NCBI GenBank assembly: GCA_963695975.1
Contig: CAVOIB010000002.1
Span: 248,001 to 312,000, forward strand
DNA: 64,000 bases
Direction of reading: 5' to 3'
From: JBBQVZ01 sp963695975
Lineage (GTDB): Bacteria > Actinomycetota > UBA4738 > HRBIN12
Numbering within the stretch: position 1 is the first letter of the stretch; every line of letters starts with the position of its first letter. The translations under genes were made by a program, and so were the position numbers. A model generated the notes under the pieces. It had not been told where the DNA came from and ran no database searches. It worked only from the letters and a program-made list of their open reading frames with translations. This document shows, one piece after another, positions 8,958-17,102 of this stretch.

Positions 8958-10463
8958 TCATGACAGAACCGCTCCCGCTGCGAGGACGATCACGACCACG
9001 ATCGATAGGTAGATCAGCAATGGCCATATCCATCGGAGGTAGCGGCCGTACGGCACGCGGGCGATCGCCAGACCGCCCATCACGACAGCAGAGGTCGGGA
9101 TGAAGAGGTTCATCAGCCCCGATGCGCTCTGGTACGCGGTCACGACCAACCGCGCCGGTACGTCCACGAAGCTGGCCAACGGCGCCATGATGGGCATCGC
9201 CACTGTCGCCAGACCGGACGAGGACGGGATCAGGAACGACAAGGGCAGGAATAACCCGTACATCACGATCGCGAACCCGGCCTTCCCGACGTCGCCCAGG
9301 GCGACCTCGGCCCAGTGCAGGACCGTGTCCGTGATCTGGCCGTTGTTCATGATCACGGTGATCCCACGCGCGATCCCGATGATGAGGGCGACACCGAGGA
9401 GATCCTTCGCTCCATCCACGAAGGTGGCGGTCAACTCGCCCTCACCCATGTGGCCGATGAGCCCGATCACGATCGCGAAGAGGAGGAAGGAAGCAGTCAT
9501 CTCCGGGAACCACCACCAGAGGGTCGGAAGCGGTATCCCGAGGTCCGCCCACGGGATGACGCCATACATCATGACCCCGAACGCAAGCCCGAACACGACG
9601 AGGACGGTCTTCTGCGTGCCGGTCATGACGAGGCTGCTGCTGCCCTCCTCTTCCTGAGCGCGGAAGTGCGCCTCGTTGTCGTCCTTCATGTCGAACACGA
9701 GCGACCGCGAGGGATCGGCCTTCACCCGATCCGCGTACCGCATCACGAAGAAGATGCCGATCCCGAGTCCCACGATCAGGATGATCAGGCGGCCGATCAG
9801 GCCGTCGCTGATCGGGATGCCCGCGAATCCGGAGGCGATGCCGGTGGCGAACGGGTTGATCGTCGACCCGAGCGTGCCGATCCCGCACCCGAGCAAGACG
9901 ATCGCCGCGCCCGTGAGCGCGTCGTAGCCGGCAGCGATCATCACGGTAATCACGACCGCGTAGAAGGCCAAGCTCTCCTCGGCCATCCCGTACGTCGTTC
10001 CTCCGATTGCGAAGACCGTCATGAGGAGCGGGATCATCCATCGTTCCTTGCCTCGAAGCCGAACGACCAGCCTCCCGATCCCAGCTTGTATCGCTCCCGT
10101 CTTCATGGTGACGCCCAGGAACCCGCCGATCACGATGATGAACAGCGCGACGTCGATCGCTCCGAAGAGCGTTCCCTTGTTGTAGTAGTTGATGTTCCCC
10201 TTGTTGTTCTCGATCCCATACAGACCGTTGATCGGCGCCGTGAGCGAGTCGACGATCACACGCTGGGGGTTCGACTTGACCTCGTGGTACGTGCCCGGGA
10301 TCGGCTCCCCTGCCTTGTTGAGGTCGTAGGTGCCCGCCGGGACGACCCAGGTCGCGATCGCCGCGAGCACGATGAGTGCGAATAGGATCGTGTAGGCCGA
10401 TGGGAGCGTGAACCGAGGCTTCTTCTTCGACGGCTCGGCGTCTACATCCGTTCCGACGCTCAC
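8958..10463 (-). CDS. YfcC/ArcD-like membrane transporter of the arc operon
   Basis: 501 aa, about 12 membrane helices and a short basic N-terminus (PSKKKPRF). It resembles the YfcC family (DcuC/C4-dicarboxylate anaerobic carrier superfamily), with VVPAGTYDL near the start, GGTTYGMAEESLAFY mid-protein and IPSSSGLATVAMPIMAPLA near the end. Position last in an arginine deiminase operon points to arginine/ornithine exchange, the job of ArcD elsewhere, although this is a different transporter family. The GTG start at 10463 overlaps the preceding 61-aa gene by 4 nt (GTGA). Confidence 0.85.
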   Translation of the reverse strand: MSVGTDVDAEPSKKKPRFTLPSAYTILFALIVLAAIATWVVPAGTYDLNKAGEPIPGTYHEVKSNPQRVIVDSLTAPINGLYGIENNKGNINYYNKGTLFGAIDVALFIIVIGGFLGVTMKTGAIQAGIGRLVVRLRGKERWMIPLLMTVFAIGGTTYGMAEESLAFYAVVITVMIAAGYDALTGAAIVLLGCGIGTLGSTINPFATGIASGFAGIPISDGLIGRLIILIVGLGIGIFFVMRYADRVKADPSRSLVFDMKDDNEAHFRAQEEEGSSSLVMTGTQKTVLVVFGLAFGVMMYGVIPWADLGIPLPTLWWWFPEMTASFLLFAIVIGLIGHMGEGELTATFVDGAKDLLGVALIIGIARGITVIMNNGQITDTVLHWAEVALGDVGKAGFAIVMYGLFLPLSFLIPSSSGLATVAMPIMAPLASFVDVPARLVVTAYQSASGLMNLFIPTSAVVMGGLAIARVPYGRYLRWIWPLLIYLSIVVVIVLAAGAVLS

Positions 10464-10645
10464 AGCGACACTTCCTCACGCCCGGACACCGCTGACAGCG
10501 AGGTGATGACCTCGGCCGTGCCGACGCGACCGAGCGCGCCGGAGCCCACGTCATCTCCGTGGTGATGCGAACGACCGCGTGCGAACGCGATCAGGCCTGC
10601 GATGACGCACACGACCACGATCGCGATCACCCATCGTCGTCTCAC
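10460..10645 (-). CDS. Small single-pass membrane protein in the arc operon
   Basis: 61 aa: a basic start (RRRW), one membrane helix (VIAIVVVCVIAGLIAFA) and a polar tail with HHH. The GTG start follows a strong GGGAGG Shine-Dalgarno. It begins 31 nt after arcA and overlaps the transporter start by 4 nt, so it is part of the operon and may help translate or assemble the transporter. I do not recognise a family. The coupling is the main argument that it is real. Confidence 0.65.
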   Translation of the reverse strand: MRRRWVIAIVVVCVIAGLIAFARGRSHHHGDDVGSGALGRVGTAEVITSLSAVSGREEVSL

Positions 10646-10676
10646 TCCCTCCCCCTTCCTCGGCGGATCCGTCTCC

Positions 10677-11939
10677 TCAGAGGGGGTCCCGGACGAACGG
10701 ACACGTCATGCAGTGACCGCCACCGCGACCCTTGCCGAGCTCGAACCCCTCGATCTCGATCACCTCGACCCCTGCCTCGCGCATCTTCGAGATCGTGTAC
10801 GTGTTCCGCTCGTACGCCACGACCACACCTGGCTCGAGAGCGACGACGTTGTTCCCGTCGTCCCACTGCTCGCGCTCCTGCTGGTACGTGTCACCTCCCG
10901 TCTCGACGACCTGCAGCTTGTCGACACCCAGCGCATCCGCGACGGCGCCGAGGAAGCTCTCCTCCTTCGTGACGTGGAACCGACCCTCGGACGGACCGGG
11001 GCGAAGGCTGATCGCCCGCACGGCGTTCACGACCTTGGGGTAGGCCGTGGCCTTGTCCCGGTCGAGGAGCGTGAAGACCGTGTCCAGGTGCATGTGCGCG
11101 CGGTCCTTGGTCATCACCACCGCGATCACGCGGTCTGCGGCCCCCTTGGCGAACATCGCTTTGGCGATCTGCTCGATCATCCGCGCCTGCGTCCGCTCGC
11201 TGAGGCCGATCAGGACCGTGCCATTGCCGATGGGCTGCACGTCTCCGCCCTCGAGCGACGAGCGGCCGAAGTCCGCGATGTGGAACCGGCCATCGTCGCC
11301 GAGCTCCGGGTACCAGTACTCGAACGTTGCCTCCTGGAACATCGGATGAGCCCGGTAGATGGCCGCGACGTTGATGGCCTCCAGGCGCCGGGCCGGCCAA
11401 TACATCGGGTTGATCGACACGCCGCCGTACATCCAGCACGATGAGTCCCGTGTGAAAAGCGTGTTGGGGAGCGGCGGGAGGATGAACGTGCTCATGTCGT
11501 CGAGGGCGGCAGCCGGCAGGGAGTACTCCCGGAACTTCGCCAGGTCGAGGCCGGCCTCGGCTACCGTGAGACCCCCGATCAGGTGCTCGGCCAGCTCGTC
11601 GGGCTTCAGATCGTCAAGGACCGAGCGGACCTCGTCCACCATCGATACGCCCACGGTGTACTCGGAGGCCACCAGCTCGATCAGGCGACGGCGGCCTTCG
11701 TCGCTCGCGGCGATCGCTTCGGCGAGCAGCTCGCGGAGCAGATAGACCTCGACCCCGCGCTCACGCATCTTCTCGACGAACCGGTCGTGCTCGTACTGGG
11801 CGCGCTCGACCCACAAGACGTCGTCGAAGAGCAGCTCGTCGTGGTTCGACGGGGTTAGCCGCTGGAGGCTCAGCTCCGGGCGGTGGACCATCACCTTGCG
11901 CAGCTTGCCCACCTCCGAGTGGACACCGAACGTCTCCAT
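10677..11939 (-). CDS. arcA: Arginine deiminase
   Basis: 420 aa, the usual length. It hydrolyses arginine to citrulline and ammonia, the first step of the arginine deiminase pathway. Visible motifs are LFTRDSSCW (FTRD block), EGGDVQPIG, the helix with HLDTVFTLLD, and the C-terminal GGGHCMTCPF that holds the catalytic cysteine. The ATG at 11939 (METFGVHSEVG) is chosen because AAGGGAG lies 5 nt upstream; a frame start at 11954 lacks this. It follows arcC by 19 nt. Confidence 0.96.
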   Translation of the reverse strand: METFGVHSEVGKLRKVMVHRPELSLQRLTPSNHDELLFDDVLWVERAQYEHDRFVEKMRERGVEVYLLRELLAEAIAASDEGRRRLIELVASEYTVGVSMVDEVRSVLDDLKPDELAEHLIGGLTVAEAGLDLAKFREYSLPAAALDDMSTFILPPLPNTLFTRDSSCWMYGGVSINPMYWPARRLEAINVAAIYRAHPMFQEATFEYWYPELGDDGRFHIADFGRSSLEGGDVQPIGNGTVLIGLSERTQARMIEQIAKAMFAKGAADRVIAVVMTKDRAHMHLDTVFTLLDRDKATAYPKVVNAVRAISLRPGPSEGRFHVTKEESFLGAVADALGVDKLQVVETGGDTYQQEREQWDDGNNVVALEPGVVVAYERNTYTISKMREAGVEVIEIEGFELGKGRGGGHCMTCPFVRDPL

Positions 11940-11958
11940 CACATCTCCCTTCACCCGG

Positions 11959-12873
11959 TCATGCGGGCACCACCTGCGTTCCCGCGGCGCCGTCCACGAT
12001 CCCCGCGATGTCGTCGAGCGACCCGATCGCGGCGCGGTTCCCCGTCTTCCGGACGAACCGCACGGCCGCCTCCACCTTCGGACCCATCGAGCCGTTCGCG
12101 AACTCGTACGCGCCGAGATCGTCGGGGGTCACCCGGTCGAGACGCTCCTGCTGCGGCGTCCCCCAAGCCGTGTAGACGGCGTCGACGTCTGTCGCCATCA
12201 CGAACAGCTCGGCGGCGATGTCCTCGGCGAGCAGTTCGCTGGCGAAGTCCTTGTCGATCACGGCCTCAACACCCACTAGCATCTGCCGGTCATCCGGAGC
12301 GAACATGGTGGGGATGCCCCCGCCGCCGGCGCAGATGACCACCGCGCCGCGCTCGAGTAGCCACCTGATCGGTCGGATCTCGATGATCCGCTTGGGAAGC
12401 GGGGACGGGACGACGCGCCGCCACTTCTTCCCGTCCATCTTGAAGCGCCAGCCCTTCTCGGTCCCCAGACGGTCGGCCTCGGCCTTATCGTAGATAGGTC
12501 CGACGAACTTGGTCGGGTCCTCGAACGCCGGGTCGTCCGGATCCACCTCGATCATCGTGAGAAGCGTGGCGAGCGGTGTCTCCTGCGGGAGAACGTTGCC
12601 GAGCTCCTGCTCGACCATGTAGCCGATCATCCCCTCGGTCTCCGCCCCCAGAACGTCCAACGGATACGGGTCGACGGCCGTGTATGACTCGGCCTGTAGC
12701 GCGAGCAAGCCGACCTGCGGTCCGTTGCCGTGCGCCACCACCAGCTCGTGCTCCGCAGCCAGTGGAGCGATCGACCCGGCCGCGACCCGCACGTTGCGCC
12801 GCTGAAGTTCGGCGGTCATCGGGTCGCCTCGCTTCAGCAAGGCGTTGCCTCCGAGCGCTACGACGATCCGCAC
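11959..12873 (-). CDS. arcC: Carbamate kinase
   Basis: 304 aa. It transfers phosphate from carbamoyl phosphate to ADP, the ATP-yielding third step of the pathway. The N-terminal IVVALGGNALLKRGDP is the glycine-rich signature of the amino acid kinase fold, and VVICAGGGGIPT and DKDFASELLAEDI follow as expected. The GTG start at 12873 has GGAGGAGGGCGAGAGG in front. It sits 18 nt behind arcB and 19 nt before arcA. Confidence 0.95.
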   Translation of the reverse strand: MRIVVALGGNALLKRGDPMTAELQRRNVRVAAGSIAPLAAEHELVVAHGNGPQVGLLALQAESYTAVDPYPLDVLGAETEGMIGYMVEQELGNVLPQETPLATLLTMIEVDPDDPAFEDPTKFVGPIYDKAEADRLGTEKGWRFKMDGKKWRRVVPSPLPKRIIEIRPIRWLLERGAVVICAGGGGIPTMFAPDDRQMLVGVEAVIDKDFASELLAEDIAAELFVMATDVDAVYTAWGTPQQERLDRVTPDDLGAYEFANGSMGPKVEAAVRFVRKTGNRAAIGSLDDIAGIVDGAAGTQVVPA

Positions 12874-12891
12874 CCTCTCGCCCTCCTCCGC

Positions 12892-13893
12892 TCAATCGCC
12901 CAGGGTGGCGACCAGCACTGCCTTGATCGTGTGCACGCGGTTCTCGGCCTCATCGAAGACGACCGAATGCTTCGACTCGAACACCTCGTTCGTGACCTCA
13001 AGCGCCTCGAGCCCGTACTCCTCGTAGATCTGCTCCCCCACCTTGGTCTCCCGGTCGTGGAAGGCCGGCAGGCAATGCATGAACCGCACCCGCGGGTTCC
13101 CGGTCCGCTCGATCACGTCCATGTTCACCTGGTACGGCCTCAGCAGCTCGATCCGCTCCTTCCAGACCGAGGCGTCCTCGCCCATCGAGACCCACACGTC
13201 GGTGCAGAGGAAGTCGACACCGGTGACCGCCTCGTCGACCGCGGCCGTCATCGTGAGCCGAGCCCCCGTTTTCGTCGCGATCTCCCGGGCCGTCTCGACG
13301 AGCATGACGTCGGGCCAAAGATGCTCGGGCGCACAGATGCGGACGTCCATGCCGAGCTTGCATCCGATGATCATCAATGAGTTGCCGGTGTTGAACCGAG
13401 CGTCGCCGAGGTAGCAGTACGCGACGTCGCGCATCGGCTTGTCCGAGTGCTCTCGCATCGTCAGCACGTCCGCGAGCATCTGGGTGGGATGGAACTCGTC
13501 CGTGAGCCCGTTGTAGACAGGGACACCCGCGTACCGGGCGAGCTCCTCGACGATGTCTTGACCGAAACCGCGATACTCGATCGCGTCGTACATCCGCCCG
13601 AGCACGCGCGCGGTGTCCTTCATCGATTCCTTGTGGCCGATCTGGGTGCCGGTCGGCCCCAGGTACGTCACGTGTGCGCCCTGATCGAAGGCGGCGATCT
13701 CGAACGCGCATCGTGTGCGCGTCGAGGTCTTCTCGAAGATCAGCGCGATGTTCTTCCCGGTGAGCCGAGGGACCTCGAACCCCCCGTACTTGGCCCGCTT
13801 CAGATCCGCCGAGAGATCGATGAGGAACCCCAGCTCCTCGGTCGTGAAGTCGAGCTCCTTGACGAAGCTCCGGTTCCGCAGGTTCACGGGCAT
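12892..13893 (-). CDS. arcB: Ornithine carbamoyltransferase, catabolic context
   Basis: 333 aa, the standard OTC length. Motifs: EKTSTRTRCAFE (carbamoyl-phosphate binding STRTR), HPTQMLADVLT, and FMHCLPAFHD with the catalytic HCLP. In this operon it should run in the catabolic direction, splitting citrulline to ornithine and carbamoyl phosphate. The ATG at 13893 (MPVNLRNRSFVKELDF) is preceded by AAGGAGG at ideal spacing; another ATG at 13962 also has a purine-rich upstream. It is the promoter-proximal gene of arcB-arcC-arcA-61aa-yfcC-like. Confidence 0.95.
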   Translation of the reverse strand: MPVNLRNRSFVKELDFTTEELGFLIDLSADLKRAKYGGFEVPRLTGKNIALIFEKTSTRTRCAFEIAAFDQGAHVTYLGPTGTQIGHKESMKDTARVLGRMYDAIEYRGFGQDIVEELARYAGVPVYNGLTDEFHPTQMLADVLTMREHSDKPMRDVAYCYLGDARFNTGNSLMIIGCKLGMDVRICAPEHLWPDVMLVETAREIATKTGARLTMTAAVDEAVTGVDFLCTDVWVSMGEDASVWKERIELLRPYQVNMDVIERTGNPRVRFMHCLPAFHDRETKVGEQIYEEYGLEALEVTNEVFESKHSVVFDEAENRVHTIKAVLVATLGD

Positions 13894-14286
13894 CGCCGCC
13901 TCCTTCATCTGCCCCGTCGGCCCCCACTCACGGTCGAACGCGGTCGGCTCACCTAACACCATCTTCTCCCGTCGCGTTGTACAGGTTCCCACGGCGAAGG
14001 CCGGCCCCCCTACGCCCCACGTCGGAGTCCCGGAGATGTAGACGGTACTCAGGAGCGAGGTACGACGCGCACACGCTTCGGAGAACGTTCCACGTCCGTT
14101 CACACGGACGTCAGGTGACGACGTATCGGGTCAAGGTCGACGTCGCGCTCCCGCGGCCTTGCCGTGCCTCCCTCATCGCCGGCGATCATCCTCCCGTCTG
14201 CCTGGATGACGAACCGTGGATCCGGCGAGCGACCCAGGGGCGGCCGCCCAGAGGCATCGTCGTCGCGGTGATCCGTCTCAGGCCGG
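13894..14286. other. Upstream region of the arc operon
   Basis: About 390 bp between arcB and tRNA-Leu. It contains a perfect 7-bp inverted repeat (14092-14111) about 200 bp before arcB, listed separately, and a GAACGTTC palindrome at about 14083-14090. A minus-strand frame through 14100-14286 shows no recognisable protein and no good start. No clear -10/-35 pair for the operon could be assigned. Confidence 0.4.
14092..14111. promoter_or_regulatory. Inverted repeat ACGTCCG-N6-CGGACGT
   Basis: A perfect 7-bp inverted repeat with a 6-nt spacer, roughly 200 bp upstream of the arcB start. There is no T-tract, so an operator is more likely than a terminator. It does not match the ArgR or FNR/CRP consensus that I know. 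Confidence 0.35.
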
Positions 14287-14370
<84 letters not shown>

Positions 14371-14522
14371 GTGGGGAGGAAGCTCATGGTAGCAACCACC
14401 CGGTTCCGGGTATGCGTGACTACCCAGAACGGACGGTGCGCCGTAGGCGCGGTGGGTGAGCCGTCGAAAGCGCCCGCTCGGGCGATAGCGGACCCATCGC
14501 CATCGTTGGAAACTGCCCAGCC

Positions 14523-14822
14523 ATGACGACGCGACAGAAGGCGCAGCTCGACACGCTCCTGCACCACCTCACGCTCGTGGGGTTCGGGGTCCTCATCACT
14601 TGGTCGGTGATCGGCCTCTACGGGACGCTCGGCGGCCTGCTCGAGGTGAACCGCTTGGCCACGCTCCGGTTCTTGTTCGTGATCATGGTCCTGGTCTACG
14701 CGCACCACTTCGTGCTGAGGGTGCGTGAACATCGCTTGCGCCAGCTCCCCCCCGACCAGCGCTACGGCTTCACCGCCAGCGCCGACGGCAACGCGACGGG
14801 TTCGCCGCAACCTGAAGGGTAG
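14523..14822 (+). CDS. Small membrane protein, two helices
   Basis: 99 aa with hydrophobic segments LTLVGFGVLITWSVIGLYG and LRFLFVIMVLVYAHHFVL and a charged C-terminal tail. I do not recognise a family. Third-position GC bias is good and it lies on the same strand as, and 47 nt before, the fhaA operon. Its stop codon TAG (14820-14822) is the first half of a TAGGAT sequence that could be the -10 box of the fhaA promoter. Confidence 0.6.
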   Translation: MTTRQKAQLDTLLHHLTLVGFGVLITWSVIGLYGTLGGLLEVNRLATLRFLFVIMVLVYAHHFVLRVREHRLRQLPPDQRYGFTASADGNATGSPQPEG

Positions 14823-14869
14823 GATTACGCGCGGGAGCGCAGGCTCGCCAACCTGCGCAGACGCCACTC

Positions 14870-15559
14870 GTGCCGATCCTCCGCGAATTCGAACGACGAC
14901 TCGGTGGCCTGGTTGAGGGCCTCTTCGCCAAGACGTTCCGCAGCGGCCTGCAGCCCGTCGAGCTCGCCAAGCGCGTCCTGAAAGAGATGGACGCCGGTCG
15001 GACCGTGGGTGTCTCCGAAGTCTGGGCGCCGAACGCGTTCGCCTTCAGGCTATCGCCCGCAGACGCGGAGCGGTTCGAGCAGGCCGAGGCCGCGCTCGTC
15101 GCCGAACTCGAAGAGGTCGTCCGCGAGAACGCCGCCGAGCGCGGCTGGGGACTCATGGGACCGCCGGAGATCACGTTCGAGACCGATCCACGCATGAAGC
15201 GAGGCGAGTTCCGCTGCAACGCCTCCCTTGTCGAGGGCGAAGACAAGGTGGAGCCCGTGCCGGCGTCGGCGGCGTCTCTCGTGATCCACGAAGACGCCGG
15301 CACGCGATCGGTGGTGCTCGTCGCGGATGTGGTCACCATCGGACGCCTCCCCGAGTGCGAGGTCGTGATCTCCGACAAGGGCGCCTCACGGCGGCACGCG
15401 CAGATCCGGCACAAGGACGACGGGTTCACCTTGACCGACCTCGGCTCCACGAACGGCACGAGGCTGAACGGTCAGACGGTTCAGTCGCGCGCGCTCACGG
15501 ACGGCGACCGGATCACGATCGGAACGACTCAGCTCGAGTTCCGGCAGGGGGCGTCGTGA
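14870..15559 (+). CDS. fhaA: FHA-domain protein FhaA (DUF3662 + FHA)
   Basis: 229 aa. Residues 1 to about 115 form the FhaA_N (DUF3662) domain, beginning LREFERRLGGLVEGLFAKTF. A short linker leads to an FHA domain (about 140-228) with the phosphothreonine-binding signature IGRLPECEVVISDKGASRRHAQI and LGSTNGTRLNG. In mycobacteria FhaA binds phosphorylated partners of PknB and tunes cell-wall synthesis. This version lacks the long central linker of mycobacterial FhaA. GTG start; the stop overlaps the fhaB start (GTGA). Confidence 0.9.
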   Translation: MPILREFERRLGGLVEGLFAKTFRSGLQPVELAKRVLKEMDAGRTVGVSEVWAPNAFAFRLSPADAERFEQAEAALVAELEEVVRENAAERGWGLMGPPEITFETDPRMKRGEFRCNASLVEGEDKVEPVPASAASLVIHEDAGTRSVVLVADVVTIGRLPECEVVISDKGASRRHAQIRHKDDGFTLTDLGSTNGTRLNGQTVQSRALTDGDRITIGTTQLEFRQGAS

Positions 15560-16008
15560 CGCCGTTCGCGCTGTCGGCGCTCAAGTACGGCCTGTTCGCG
15601 TTGCTGTTCCTGTTCATCTGGCGGTCGATGCGTTGGGCGGTCCGCGGCCTCACCGTGGAACCCGCCCCGACCGCGAAGCGCGGGAAGAGGAAGGCCGGGG
15701 ATGGTCCGCCGACCCCGGCGGGACCTGCGGCCGTGGTCGTCCACCCCCCCGACGGTAAGCGGCGCTCGGTGAAGCTCGGTCCCAGCATGACGATCGGGCG
15801 TGCACCGGAATGCGAGCTGTTGATCGACGACACGTACGCGTCGTCGCAGCACGCGCGGCTGTTCGGGAAGAACGGCTCCTGGTACGTGGAGGATCTTGGG
15901 TCGACCAACGGCACCTTCGTGAACGATCAGAAGCTCGCGGCGCCGGCCATGGTGCAGCCCGGCGACAAGATCCGGATCGGGACAACGACGCTGGAGCTCC
16001 GCCGATGA
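15556..16008 (+). CDS. fhaB: Membrane-anchored FHA-domain protein FhaB
   Basis: 150 aa: an N-terminal membrane helix (ALKYGLFALLFLFIW), a basic/Pro linker, and a C-terminal FHA domain with IGRAPECELLIDD, SSQHARL and LGSTNGTFVN. FHA domains read phosphothreonine, here presumably on PknB substrates or PknB itself. The GTG at 15556 overlaps the fhaA stop, and its own TGA overlaps the ATG of pstP, so three proteins are translated in series. Confidence 0.9.
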   Translation: MTPFALSALKYGLFALLFLFIWRSMRWAVRGLTVEPAPTAKRGKRKAGDGPPTPAGPAAVVVHPPDGKRRSVKLGPSMTIGRAPECELLIDDTYASSQHARLFGKNGSWYVEDLGSTNGTFVNDQKLAAPAMVQPGDKIRIGTTTLELRR

Positions 16009-17102
16009 GGGTAGAGGCGGGCGTCGCGACCGACATCGGCCGCGTCAGGGAACGCAACGAGGATTCGGTCCTGGCCGACCCACCGCTCTTCGCGGTCGCC
16101 GACGGGATGGGCGGGCACCGCGGCGGGGCCGTCGCCTCAGAGCTCGCACTCGAACGTGTCGAGGAGCTCTACAAGACGGGGAGGGCGTCGCTCGGCGACA
16201 TGGTCCGTTCCGCCAACCGGGCTGTCTTCGAACGTTCGATGGCTGATCGAGCGGTCACCGGGATGGGGACGACACTCACGGCCGTCACCGTGGACGAGGA
16301 CGGCGTCCACCTGGCGCACGTCGGCGACAGCCGCGCCTACCTCCTTCGGGCCGGCGCGCTCCGGCAGCTGACCGACGATCACACGCTCGTCAACCGGATG
16401 GTCCAGGCCGGGGAGATCACGAGGGGTGAGGCTGACGTCCATCCGCACCGCAACGTTCTGACCCGGGCGCTCGGCACCGAACCGGACGTCGATGTCGACG
16501 TGGAAGACATCCCCGTGATCGACGGCGACCGCGTCGTTCTATGCAGCGACGGCCTGACCGGCATGGTTCCCGAGCCACAGATCCAAGCGATCCTGGAGAC
16601 CACGCCGAACCCTCAGGATGCCGCGGACCGCCTGATCAAGGCGGCCAACCGCGCTGGCGGCATCGACAACATCACGGTCGTCGTCCTTGTTGTCCGCGAG
16701 GGCCTCGGCTCCCCAGACGACGAACCCGTATCGACAACGTCCTCGAAGGCGAGCCTCCCGACCCCGGATGCGATCAAGCGCTGGTCCGTGCGAGTGGCGA
16801 TCGGGCTCGTTTGCATCCTGGCCCTGTTCTTCGTCGGGCGGATGTTCATCGATCGCCAGTGGTACGTCGGGGAATCGGGCGGTCGGGTCGCTGTCTATCA
16901 AGGCATCCCCGCGGAGTTCGCTGGGCTTCGGCTCTCGCACGTCGACTTCGAGTCCGACATCCCGGCATCCGACGTCGTCGCCCTGCCCCTCTATCAGGGG
17001 CTCCCCGACGGCATCACCGCGAACGATCGGGAAGAGGCACTCGCGATCGTTGAACAGATCCGCGCCGACGTGCGGGCCGCGTCGGGGACCACCACCCCGT
17101 GA
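16005..17102 (+). CDS. pstP: PP2C-type Ser/Thr protein phosphatase
   Basis: 365 aa. The catalytic PP2C domain (about residues 1-235) has the metal-binding motifs RNEDSVLAD, VADGMGGHRGG, GDSRAYLLR and LCSDGLTGM, and ends near GGIDNITVVV. A membrane helix (VRVAIGLVCILALFFVGRMF, about 265-284) and an extracytoplasmic tail of about 80 residues follow, as in PstP of other Actinobacteria. It removes phosphates placed by PknB. The ATG start overlaps fhaB by 4 nt and the stop overlaps the rodA GTG. Confidence 0.93.
   Translation: MRVEAGVATDIGRVRERNEDSVLADPPLFAVADGMGGHRGGAVASELALERVEELYKTGRASLGDMVRSANRAVFERSMADRAVTGMGTTLTAVTVDEDGVHLAHVGDSRAYLLRAGALRQLTDDHTLVNRMVQAGEITRGEADVHPHRNVLTRALGTEPDVDVDVEDIPVIDGDRVVLCSDGLTGMVPEPQIQAILETTPNPQDAADRLIKAANRAGGIDNITVVVLVVREGLGSPDDEPVSTTSSKASLPTPDAIKRWSVRVAIGLVCILALFFVGRMFIDRQWYVGESGGRVAVYQGIPAEFAGLRLSHVDFESDIPASDVVALPLYQGLPDGITANDREEALAIVEQIRADVRAASGTTTP

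Noticed and set aside
14100..14286. A small minus-strand protein after tRNA-Leu
   Set aside because: A frame is open but has no good start after the tRNA, no recognisable family, and runs through the region that should hold the arc promoter.
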